A DNA stretch of 64,000 bases from G963704535 sp963704535 (GTDB lineage Bacteria > Chloroflexota > Chloroflexia > Chloroflexales > Roseiflexaceae). The notes under the pieces are model-generated. The model worked only from the letters and a program-made list of their open reading frames with translations. It had not been told where the DNA came from and did no database searches. Position numbers and translations under genes: made by a program. Positions 56,563 through 64,000 of this stretch are shown one piece after another (the first letter of the stretch is position 1; every line of letters starts with the position of its first letter). The DNA is taken from the NCBI GenBank assembly GCA_963704535.1, contig OY969916.1, forward strand, positions 6,572,001 through 6,636,000, in the 5' to 3' direction.

Positions 56563-57752
56563 TTTACGATTTTATGCAAGACAAACAAACGATCCTTTAT
56601 ATAGAAGACAACGCCGACAACCAGCGTCTCACTAGGCGGGTGCTGGAGGCGCGCGGCTACGGCGTGCAGATCGCCCAGGACGGGCCGAGCGGCATCGCGG
56701 TCGCGCGCGAGTCCACCCCGTCGTTGATCCTGGTGGATATCAACATCCCTGGGCTGGACGGCTACGAGACCACGACGCGGCTCCGCAGCATGGAGCATTT
56801 GCGCGCCACGCCGATCGTCGCGCTCACCGCCGACAGCCGCGTCGGCACGCGTGAGCGCTCCCTCGTCGCCGGCTGCGATGGCTACATCACCAAGCCGATC
56901 GATGCGCGGCGCCTGCCCGATCAGATCCAGGAGTTTATCGACGGCAAGCGCGAGGCCGTGCCGCAGGCGGTCGAAGCACCGCTGCTACGCGAGTACAATC
57001 GCAAGCTGGTCGAGCGGCTGGAGCGCCAGGTTCGCGATCTCACGGCCGCCAACGCCGAGCTTCAGGAGCTTGACCGGCTCAAGAGCCTGTTCCTGGCGAC
57101 GCTCTCGCACGAGCTTCGCACGCCGCTGACCTCGATCATGGGCTACCTGGACCTGTTCGAGCGCCAGACGCTTGGGCCGCTCAACGAAATGCAGAGCCAC
57201 GCGATCAGTGTGATCGTTCGCAACGCTCACACGCTCACCCGCCACCTCAACAATTTGCTCTACCTTCAAGAGGTACGCTCCGCGCAGATCAAGCGCCAGC
57301 CGATCTCGGTTCACGATATCCTGCGCCGGCTACTGATCGAATTTCAGCCGGTCGCCGCGCAGGCCGGCATCGAGCTGCGTACCCTGCTCCAGCCGACGGC
57401 GGTCTTCCTCGGCGATGGGCTGGGGCTGGAGCAGTCCTTTCGCGCCCTGCTCGACAACGCGGTCAAATTCACGCCCGGCGGCGGCCACATCCGCGTCACT
57501 CTGGCCGACGAGCCGTCGCGGATCATTGTGCGGGTCGAGGATAGCGGGATCAGCATTCCCACCGAGGCGCAAGAGAAGATCTTCCTGCCGTTCTACCAGA
57601 TCGACTCCACACTCGCGCGCCCCTACCCCGGCGCCGGCCTGGGCCTGGCGATCGTCAAGCACGTCGTCGAGGGCCACGGTGGCCAGATCACTGTACGTAG
57701 CGCGCCGGAGACCGGCAGCACCTTTACGCTGATGCTGCCGCGCGTGATCTGA
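56559..57752 (+). CDS. Receiver-histidine kinase hybrid
   Basis: 397 residues with the receiver first: ILYIEDNADNQRLTRRVLEA, phospho-Asp in LILVDINIPGLDGYETTTRL, lysine in YITKPIDARRL. A coiled coil (residues 140-170) leads to HisKA (FLATLSHELRTPLTSIMGYL) and HATPase_c (FRALLDNAVKFTPGGG, VEDSGISIPTEAQ, PYPGAGLGLAIVKHVVEGHG). The order receiver-then-kinase fits a phosphorelay intermediate activated by the upstream membrane kinase, whose gene overlaps it by 4 bases. The HATPase G1 box reads DSGISI rather than DTGIGI, a mild deviation. Confidence 0.9.
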   Translation: MIYDFMQDKQTILYIEDNADNQRLTRRVLEARGYGVQIAQDGPSGIAVARESTPSLILVDINIPGLDGYETTTRLRSMEHLRATPIVALTADSRVGTRERSLVAGCDGYITKPIDARRLPDQIQEFIDGKREAVPQAVEAPLLREYNRKLVERLERQVRDLTAANAELQELDRLKSLFLATLSHELRTPLTSIMGYLDLFERQTLGPLNEMQSHAISVIVRNAHTLTRHLNNLLYLQEVRSAQIKRQPISVHDILRRLLIEFQPVAAQAGIELRTLLQPTAVFLGDGLGLEQSFRALLDNAVKFTPGGGHIRVTLADEPSRIIVRVEDSGISIPTEAQEKIFLPFYQIDSTLARPYPGAGLGLAIVKHVVEGHGGQITVRSAPETGSTFTLMLPRVI

Positions 57753-57756
57753 CATC

Positions 57757-57824
57757 CAGTCAGAAGTTGTCAGTCGTCAGTTGTCAGTTGTCAGTTGCAC
57801 CGCAACTGACAACTGACAACTGAC
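57757..57824. repeat. Heptamer palindrome (GTCAGTT type)
   Basis: GTCAGTC-GTCAGTT-GTCAGTT-GTCAGTT, 5-base loop, complementary AACTGAC-AACTGAC-AACTGAC. It lies between the convergent kinase and DUF1501 genes, starting 5 bases after the kinase stop, and probably terminates both. Confidence 0.72.
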
Positions 57825-57829
57825 CATGT

Positions 57830-59155
57830 CTAGCGCTGCATCATCGGCAGCAACGTCTGGAACAGCCCCGACCGGAAGTCGATCGTCGGTGGGTCGGTCC
57901 CCTGCACGACCCCCAGCGGGTTGTAGGTCTGGAGGCCGGGGAAGACCGCCCCAACCCGGTTGTTCCCGAAGCGACGCACAATGATCTCGCTCAACACGGT
58001 GCGAAAATCGGTGGTGATCCTCAGATCCTGATCCTGGTCCAGGTCCTCAAGCCCCGGCCAGGTCCCGTAGACTTTGCCGCCATTGATGCTCCCGCCCAGC
58101 ACCAGCATCACGCCGCCGTGGCCGTGGTCGGTGCCGCCGCTGGCGTTGGCCCCCAGCCGCCGCCCGAACTCGCTCATGACCGCGATGGTCAGCTTGGCCT
58201 GGTAGGGCGTGTTCGCCAGGTCGTTGTAGAAGGCGTGCAGGCCCTGGGAGAGTGTCGCAGTCAGGTTGGGGAATGGCCCCCACGAATCGTTGACACCCTC
58301 GCTCTCGTGATGGTCCCACCCGCCAAGATCGACCGTCGCCGCCCGCAAGCCCAGGTCGCGCTTGATCGTCTGGGCCACCATCTTCAGCGAGTCACCGAAG
58401 CTGCCGGAAGGGTAGGTGGTGGTGGGATTGTAGTCGGGCGTGCTGCTCAATAGCTTGATCGCTTCGATTGTGCGCTTGCCGGCCCCCTGGACCAGGTCGG
58501 TGCCGGTGTAGAATTTCTCCAGCGTGCTGAACATGGTGCTGTTGTCTTGATTGTTATAGCGCCAGTGGGAACTGAGCGAGTAGCTCTTCGGGCTGTTGAT
58601 CGCGATGGTGTCGCCGTTGGACAGCAGCGACGCCGGCACCGCCGAGGACGCCGCCATGGACGGCAGCTCGCCGTCGGGGAGGATGCACTGGAGATGCCGC
58701 GTCAGCCAGCCGCTCGACATGTTCTTGTTGCCGGGCACGCCCCGCTCGATATAGTCCATTGCGTCGAAGTGGCTGCGGGTGTCGTCGTCCAGGCCGCAGG
58801 CGTGGATGATCGCCAGGTGCCCCTGGGTGTACAGCTCCTGGAGCGGCGCGGCGTTGGCGTGCAGCCCAACGCTGCTCTGAAACGAGCTGTTCTGCGGGTT
58901 GATCGCGCGAACGGTGCCCAGATCCACTGCCAGCCCGCCGCGCTCCTGCCGGTAGATCGGGTCGTCGTACGGCGCCACCAAGCTCAGCCCATCACAGCCG
59001 CCGCGCAGAAACACCATCACCAGGATCTCATCGTTGCCGGCCGCCAGCCCCGGCGCGCCCTGCTCGGCAAAGACCAGGTTGCCGACACGCCCGCCCGCCA
59101 TCCCCGCGATGGCCGCGCTGCAACCGACAAGAAACTCACGTCGTGAAAGGCTCAT
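57830..59155 (-). CDS. DUF1501-family Tat-exported protein
   Basis: 441 residues. A twin-arginine signal is visible at the N-terminus (SLSRREFLVGCSAAIAGMAG), so it is probably exported folded. The body shows DUF1501/alkaline-phosphatase-like features: VMVFLRGGCDGLSLVAPYDD, DLGGWDHHESEGVN and GTDHGHGGVMLVLGGSINGG, with Asp/His residues typical of metal ligands. Biochemical role is unknown. It follows the DUF1800 gene in the same direction; such pairs occur together in many bacteria and are thought to be secreted partners. A MITE copy separates them. Confidence 0.9.
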   Translation of the reverse strand: MSLSRREFLVGCSAAIAGMAGGRVGNLVFAEQGAPGLAAGNDEILVMVFLRGGCDGLSLVAPYDDPIYRQERGGLAVDLGTVRAINPQNSSFQSSVGLHANAAPLQELYTQGHLAIIHACGLDDDTRSHFDAMDYIERGVPGNKNMSSGWLTRHLQCILPDGELPSMAASSAVPASLLSNGDTIAINSPKSYSLSSHWRYNNQDNSTMFSTLEKFYTGTDLVQGAGKRTIEAIKLLSSTPDYNPTTTYPSGSFGDSLKMVAQTIKRDLGLRAATVDLGGWDHHESEGVNDSWGPFPNLTATLSQGLHAFYNDLANTPYQAKLTIAVMSEFGRRLGANASGGTDHGHGGVMLVLGGSINGGKVYGTWPGLEDLDQDQDLRITTDFRTVLSEIIVRRFGNNRVGAVFPGLQTYNPLGVVQGTDPPTIDFRSGLFQTLLPMMQR

Positions 59156-59182
59156 TGCTCATTCCTTTATCTTCTATGCCCA

Positions 59183-59281
59183 GAGGCTCTCTGAAGAGGG
59201 CGATTTGCCGTTCGAAGTCCGTGGTGGAAAGGGATTCTTGAGGGGCTGCCCCCTCAAACTCCCCCCTTTTCAGATAGTCTC
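59183..59281. repeat. MITE-like element copy 6
   Basis: 99 bp, GAGGCTCTCTGAAGAGG...CCCTTTTCAGATAGTCTC, flanked by CCA on the left and TCA on the right, so the duplication has decayed or was imperfect. It lies between the DUF1800 and DUF1501 genes. Confidence 0.65.
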
Positions 59282-59285
59282 TCAG

Positions 59286-59320
59286 CGGTCAGTGGTCGGT
59301 GGTCAGTGGTCGGTGGTCAG
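59286..59320. repeat. Heptamer repeat (GTCAGTG / GTCGGTG)
   Basis: About five alternating GTCAGTG/GTCGGTG units with no reverse arm, ending at and supplying the stop codon of the DUF1800 gene. Confidence 0.6.
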
Positions 59321-61114
59321 CGATTGTGAAAATCTGGGCACATGGCCAGCAACTGCACCATGCTGTTCAGCCGATCAGTGATCGCGACCGGGTCGTTCCA
59401 GTCGGGTGCCCGCTGGGTCGGCTTGGGCGGCTGGTCGGCATCGCCGCCCTGGGCCATGAACGCGATCAGCGCCTGGCGCGCGGCCGGGGTGATGGTGTAG
59501 CCGCACAGTCGTTTGATCCAGAAGTCCACGATCTGGGTACAAGTCCCGTTCGACACACCCGCATCAGTCTGGCCCTTCAGGTCGATGATGAAGTTGCCGC
59601 CCCAGCTCTGCATCACCACATACGGCAGGTTCCAGCGCCGCAGCATGCCATTGGTGCTGGCCCAGTAGCTGGTGGTGTCCGGGTGGCCGGTCGGTGTGGC
59701 CCACTCGAACAGCCGGTGGCCGGTCTCGCTGATCCGGTGGAAGAAGGCGTTCCAGTAATCGCCCTTGTTCGGGTCGGCAGCGTCGACAATGTCATTGGGC
59801 AGCTCGGCGTTGGTGGCCCGCACGTAGGCGACGATCGCCTCGAACGGGCGCTTGAACTTCTGCCCCCAAGTGGTCTTGAACTCCGGCGCCAGCAGAATCG
59901 TTCGCACGACCTTCTTGATCTGGTCGGGCGCGTTGATATTCGCCATCCAGACGCTCACCGCCGCATCGACGACCGCCGGCGGCGGGGTATCGGCGATCAG
60001 GCGGCGGCAGAGCTTGGTGCAGAGGTGCCGCGCTGTGCCGGGGTGCCCGGCCAGCAGGTCCAGAACATCCCGGCCATCCTTCATATCCGCCTGCCGGGCG
60101 TTGATATTGGGGAAGCCATCCGGGCTGAGCACGGTCTTATCGCCGTTGTAGTGCCAATCCGGGTCATACAGAAACTCGCCGGTGTTGAGCGTGGGGCGCT
60201 CCCAGTGGCCGTTGGCGATCGTCCAGCCGGTGAAACATTCAGCCGCGTCGTAGACATCGTCGTCGATGTAGCCGCGGGCGTAGACGTTGCCGTTGTAGGT
60301 GATCGAGCCGATCTGGCGCCGGTCATCATAGAACTGGAGGTAGTTATCCGAGCCGAGCGTGTGCAGCTCGAACAGCTCGCGGGCGTAGTTCTCGTTGCCG
60401 CCCTCGCCGCCGGTGATGCGGTTGCTAATGTTGTCGAGGTAGTGCATCATCGCCGTGCTCTTGGCGACTTCCTCCAGGAGGACGCGGAAGTTGCCCAGGC
60501 AATGCGTGCGCATGATCCGGTCGTAGACCGGGAAGGTGACACGAGATCGCCCCATCCGACGAGGCGTTGACATTGAAGTGATTGTGCCAGAAATCGACCA
60601 GCACCTCTTTCAACTGGCGCTTGCTGTGGGCGGCGCGCAAGATGGTAGCGACGCGCACCTCGCGGAAGGGCCGCTGGTACTCGTTGTAGTCCATCCCCCG
60701 TAGCGGCCACAGCTCGGCGACCGATTTACCGAGTGCGTCGAGCGGGCGCACCTCGTGGACGGTGCCATACTTCGTCTTCATGCGCGCGGCGACGAGCCGG
60801 GCCTCGCAGGCGCTGTCATCGAGCGCGTCGGGGTTGAGCTGCTGATCGACGTAGGCTTGCAGGCAGGCATCCGGCGTCGCGCCCAGGGCGTTGAACGCTT
60901 CAATATCGCCAGGGCGTGGGCCGTAGCCCAGGCGGTTGAGCGCGATCACCGCGAGCGGGGGCAGGATGGTCGTCGCCGCAGGTGTCGCGGCAAGCTTCCA
61001 GATCGGGCCGGCAGGACCAGGTGCCGCGGCGGCCTCCGGGAGCTGTGGGAGCGCCGTTGCCGCCGCTCCAACCGCACCGGAGGTCTTGAGAAAATGTCGT
61101 CGAGAAACGGTCAC
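59317..61114 (-). CDS. DUF1800-family Tat-exported protein (one apparent frameshift)
   Basis: About 598 residues with a twin-arginine signal (TVSRRHFLKTSGAVGAAATA). DUF1800 features include ALNRLGYGPRPGDIEAFNAL, VLVDFWHNHFNVNA, a GNENYARELFELHTLG segment and DVYDAAECFTGWTIANG. One extra base at 60541 breaks the frame; removing it joins SSDGAIS to VTFPVYDRIMRTHCLGNFR. Function unknown; secreted, probably acting with DUF1501. The C-terminus (CPDFHNR) ends at a heptamer repeat that contributes the stop. Confidence 0.88.
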
Positions 61115-61507
61115 GCGGTATCCTCCTTGTGCTGGCTATTGCATTGTGTCGCTATGAATTTAGAATTGGTTAATCGGCGAAGCAATAGCTCAATGGTCCC
61201 TACTCAATACGATGCCGATGCGTAAAACGTGAAACGTGAAACGTGATGTGTGCTGGAGCGTCCCACCCAATTACCCCGCAGGCCGCCACGCTGATGCGTA
61301 AAACGTGAAACGTGATGTATGCTGGAGTGTCCAGCTAATTACCCTCGCAGGTCGCCACGCAGCCGATGGCCGATGCGGCAGGCGCGAAACCAGGCTCATA
61401 TCTAGATTACAGGCTCCTAGAGGGAGTGAAAAGGTCGTAGGATTACAGGCTGCTCTCTGTCTGTGAGGAAACAGAGATCTGAGCGGGGGTTGCTCACGTT
61501 TCACGTT
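61115..61507. other. Intergenic region with duplicated repeats
   Basis: About 390 bases with no gene. A near-duplicate of about 75 bp (61217-61291 and 61292-61366) carries GTGAAAC heptamers and a shared AATTACCC...GCAGG...CGCCACGC segment. Confidence 0.5.
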
Positions 61508-61519
61508 TCACGTTTCAGA
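61217..61519. repeat. Heptamer repeats (CGTGAAA / GTTTCAC type) and local duplication
   Basis: Two direct CGTGAAA-rich copies, and at 61499-61519 a complementary CACGTTT-CACGTTT-CACGTTT arm. Together they form a long-range inverted repeat enclosing about 200 bases. Confidence 0.55.
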
Positions 61520-61545
61520 GCTGCTGTGGGATGTTTTAGAAGGCC

Positions 61546-62919
61546 CTAACGCTTTTCTCCGGCCGAGATTCGCAGCAGCAGACCGATCATCAGGAAGTTG
61601 ATCAGCACCGAGGAGCCGCCATAGGAGATAAACGGCAGCGTAATGCCCGTCAGCGGGATGAGGCGCAGATTCCCGCCGATGATGATAAACGACTGGACCG
61701 CCAGGATCGTCGTCAGCCCGACCGCCATCAACTGCTCGAAGCCGCGGAAGCGCCCCGGCACGCTCAGGGCGATATGCAGGCCGCGGAACACCAGCAAAAT
61801 ATAGGCGACCAGCACCGCGACCGTCCCAGCCAGCCCCAATTCCTCTCCAATCGCAGTGAAGATAAAGTCGGTGTGGGAGGCCGGCACGACGGTCGGCAGC
61901 CCGCGGCCAAGCCCGGTCCCAAACACACCGCCCGACGCCAGCGCGTAGATCGCCTGCACAATCTGGTAGCCGGTCCCCTGGGCCGACTGCCCACGGGTTC
62001 AGCCAGATCGCCACGCGCGCCTTGACAATCGAGACGATGTTATACAGGCATATAGGAGCCGGCGGCAAAGGCGCTCAGTCCGGCGATCACATACAGGCCG
62101 CTCCCGGTGGCCACATACAGCATCGCCAGGAAGACACTGAACAACATCAGCCCGGCCCCCAGATCGCGCTGGAAGATAATCAACCCCATCGCGATGCCCC
62201 ACATGCCGACCAACGGCACCAGATAAGGCAGCGGCGGCAGAGTCAGCGGGCCAAGCTGGTAGCCGCGCGAGACGACCTCACGGTGCTCATCCAGGTATGA
62301 GGCCAGGAAGATGACCAGGATGATCTTCAGCAGCTCGGAGGGCTGGAAATAGAAACAGCCCCAGGTTGAACCATGCCTCGACGCCGCTCTGGTTCGGATC
62401 GGTGCCGAACACGAATGTCGCGATGATCAGCCCAAGCCCTAGCACCAGCCAGACGTACCTATGGTGATCGAGCCAGACCATCAGCGAGGTGCGTAGGTAG
62501 CGCCGGAACAGATCGTCCCAGGGCACAAACAGCACCCCCGCCAGCATGACCACGCCGAGTGTCACCCACAGCGACTGTTTAGCGTCGATGCCGGTATAGG
62601 CCTCGGGATAGTCGGCGGCCAGGCCAGGCTCCAGACGCGCGGTTAGCAGCAGCCCCAGCCCGGCCAACAGCGCCACGAGCGGCAGCAGAATCTGGTCGGC
62701 GCGCGGCGCACGCAGCCCCATGCCGACCGAGATGCCGAGAAACAGCAGAAACGGCAAAACCGACGGCCACAGAATATCGGCCACGCCACGTACGGTCGGA
62801 ATGAACTGCTCGGCCCTAGTCGCCGCGACGACCAGCAGGTAGCCGGCGGCGAAGAAGAACAGCACCGTCACCAGGAGCTGGATCTCGACGCTGCGGAGAT
62901 TGCGTGGGTAGCGAAGCAT
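61546..62919 (-). CDS. SEDS-family cell-wall protein, FtsW/RodA/SpoVE type (three apparent frameshifts)
   Basis: About 456 residues after correction, with roughly ten helices. SEDS proteins are peptidoglycan glycosyltransferases partnered with PBPs. Visible segments: FQPSELLKIILVIFLASYL, LIIFQRDLGAGLMLFSVFLA, YQIVQAIYALASGGVFGTGL and LPFISYGGSSVLINFLMIGL, all highly conserved. Extra bases near 62352, 62050 and 61981 break the frame; each correction restores conserved sequence. The ADQILLPLVALLAGLGLLL N-terminal part resembles RodA/FtsW of the actinobacterial sort. No PBP gene is adjacent. It begins just before the tandem array at 62948. Confidence 0.87.
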
Positions 62920-62947
62920 ACGCTTGTCCGTTGTCCGTTGCCAGATC

Positions 62948-63215
62948 CAAAAGGGGAGTTTGAGGGGGACTGCCCCTCAAGAACCTCTTTCCACGACTTT
63001 TGAAAAGGGGGAGTTTGAGGGGACTGCCCCTCAAGAACCTCTTTCCACGACTTTTGAAAAGGGGAGTTTGAGGGGGCAGCCCCTCAAGAACCTCTTTCCA
63101 CGACTTTTGAAAGGGGGAGTTTGAGGGGGCAGCCCCCTCAAGAACCTCTTTCCACGACTTTTGAAAAGGGGGAGTTTGAGGGGGCAGCCCCCTCAAGAAC
63201 CTCTTTCCACCACCT
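62948..63215. repeat. Five-copy tandem array of the MITE core
   Basis: Five units with 53-55 bp spacing, each AAGGGGGAGTTTGAGGGG...CCCCTCAAGAACCTCTTTCCA. Each unit can fold into a GC-rich hairpin. It lies between the SEDS and ychF genes and reaches the ychF stop. Units differ by a few bases. Confidence 0.8.
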
Positions 63216-63219
63216 TTGA

Positions 63220-64000
63220 TCAAATATTGAAAAGGAAATGACACACATCGCCATCCTTGACGATGTACTGTTTGCCCTCCAGCCGCACCGTGCCGACCTT
63301 CTTGGCCTCGCTCATGCCCCCGGCCTTGATCAGATCATCATAGGCGACGACCTCGGCACGGATGAAGCCGCGCTGGATGTCGGTGTGGATCGTGCCGGCC
63401 GCCTCGACCGCCGGGGTCTCGCGACGAATCGTCCAGGCGCGCACCTCGTCGGGGCCGGTGGTCAGGAAGCTTATCAGCCCCAGCAGCCCGTACGAGGAGC
63501 CAATCACCCGATCGCGCGCGGCCTCGGAGATGCCCAGATCCTCCATAAAAACGAGCGCATCCTCGTCGTCAAGCTGCGCCAGCTCGGCCTCGACCTTACC
63601 GCACAGAGCGACCACGTCGCTGCGGCGGTGCTGGTAGGTAAAGCCGGGCGGGTCCTTGAGCTGATCCTCGCCGATGTTGACGACCAGCAGCAGCGGCTTG
63701 GCCGTCAGGAACTGGTAGCCGCGCAGCAGCCGCTCCTCCTCGTCGCTCAGGTCGATATCCCGGATCGGGGTGCCGGCCTCAAGCGAGCTTTGCAGCCGCA
63801 GTAGGGCGTCGCGCTCCAGCATACGCAGCTCGCGGTCCTTAGAGGCCATCTTGCTGATCTCGGCATTGAGCTTCACCAGCCGGCGCTCGATGATGCCCAG
63901 GTCGGAGAAGGCCAGCTCCAGATCAACCTCCTCAACGTCACGCGCAAGGCTGACTGAACCTTCCGGGTGTGGGATGGCGTCGTCCGTGAAGGCGCGCGCG
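63220..64000 (-). CDS. ychF: Redox-regulated ATPase YchF (5' end outside window)
   Basis: C-terminal 260 residues of YchF, an Obg-family P-loop protein that prefers ATP and binds ribosomes. The G-domain tail (DLELAFSDLGIIERRLVKLN) is followed by a coiled-coil arm and LLVVNIGEDQL. The TGS domain near the C-terminus is diagnostic: LISFLTTGPDEVRAWTIRRE, GTIHTDIQRGFIRAEVVAYD, and KQYIVKDGDVCHFLFNI. The G1 and G2 motifs lie outside the window. The stop is at the edge of the tandem hairpin array. Confidence 0.94.
   Translation of the reverse strand, partial: ARAFTDDAIPHPEGSVSLARDVEEVDLELAFSDLGIIERRLVKLNAEISKMASKDRELRMLERDALLRLQSSLEAGTPIRDIDLSDEEERLLRGYQFLTAKPLLLVVNIGEDQLKDPPGFTYQHRRSDVVALCGKVEAELAQLDDEDALVFMEDLGISEAARDRVIGSSYGLLGLISFLTTGPDEVRAWTIRRETPAVEAAGTIHTDIQRGFIRAEVVAYDDLIKAGGMSEAKKVGTVRLEGKQYIVKDGDVCHFLFNI

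Noticed and set aside
62948..63215. CRISPR-like array
   Set aside because: Units repeat over nearly their full length with no unique spacers, are themselves palindromic, and match MITE cores elsewhere in the window.

Overview
The window looks like a GC-rich chromosome segment from a Chloroflexota bacterium, most likely class Chloroflexia (Roseiflexus/Kouleothrix-like). This is inferred from gene content: a PolX-type polymerase with a PHP domain, Chloroflexi-style membrane proteins, abundant GAF/HAMP histidine kinases, RsbW/STAS partner-switching proteins, a T-box before pheS, and DUF1501/DUF1800 Tat proteins. No tRNA, rRNA, CRISPR array or prophage was recognised. Most genes are housekeeping or signalling genes with short spacers.

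Layout. 1-5.6 kb: a signalling block with the end of a SpoIIE phosphatase, a TPR protein, an RsbW-like kinase, a STAS antagonist, a response regulator and a response regulator-GAF-HD-GYP protein. 5.6-13.2 kb: gyrA, a phosphoesterase, a Crp/Fnr regulator, a DUF3307 membrane protein, a sigma-70 factor and a small transaldolase. 13.3-17.8 kb: transketolase and a membrane histidine kinase/response regulator pair. 17.8-26.2 kb: infC (AUU start)-rpmI-rplT, an rRNA methyltransferase, then a T-box-led pheS, a membrane protein and pheT. 26.2-37.8 kb, mostly minus strand: an HTH-AAA fusion, prs, a three-repeat surface protein, HIT, polX, a response regulator, a 7TM histidine kinase, ruvB and a VTT-domain protein. 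37.9-44.1 kb: an IS66-family and an IS4-family element, both with target duplications, flanking a LacI-sensor/STAS fusion. 44.2-53.4 kb: a metallopeptidase/VWA gene with MoxR, an S24/S26-like protein, an acyl-CoA synthetase, a RibD-C reductase, a PIG-L deacetylase with split lycopene-cyclase genes, and argS. 53.8-64 kb: two histidine kinases, DUF1501 and DUF1800 proteins, a SEDS (FtsW/RodA) protein and the 3' part of ychF.

The most unusual feature is repeat architecture. (1) About 20 loci carry palindromes built from degenerate 7-mers (occasionally 8-mers), each locus with its own heptamer, often (heptamer)n-loop-(reverse complement)n. They abut stop codons, sit inside the pheS T-box, and lie in frame inside argS, a histidine kinase and a membrane protein. 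(2) A MITE-like family of about 97-100 bp has ends GARRCTGTTTGAAAAG and mostly 3-bp TNA duplications. Several copies insert exactly at stop codons (TAA/TGA fit TNA), so the host stop is preserved. Internal pieces form a five-copy tandem array next to ychF.

Eight otherwise intact genes, including gyrA and the SEDS gene, need about 15 single-base corrections. Every one is an extra base, which suggests insertion-type sequencing or assembly error rather than real gene decay.
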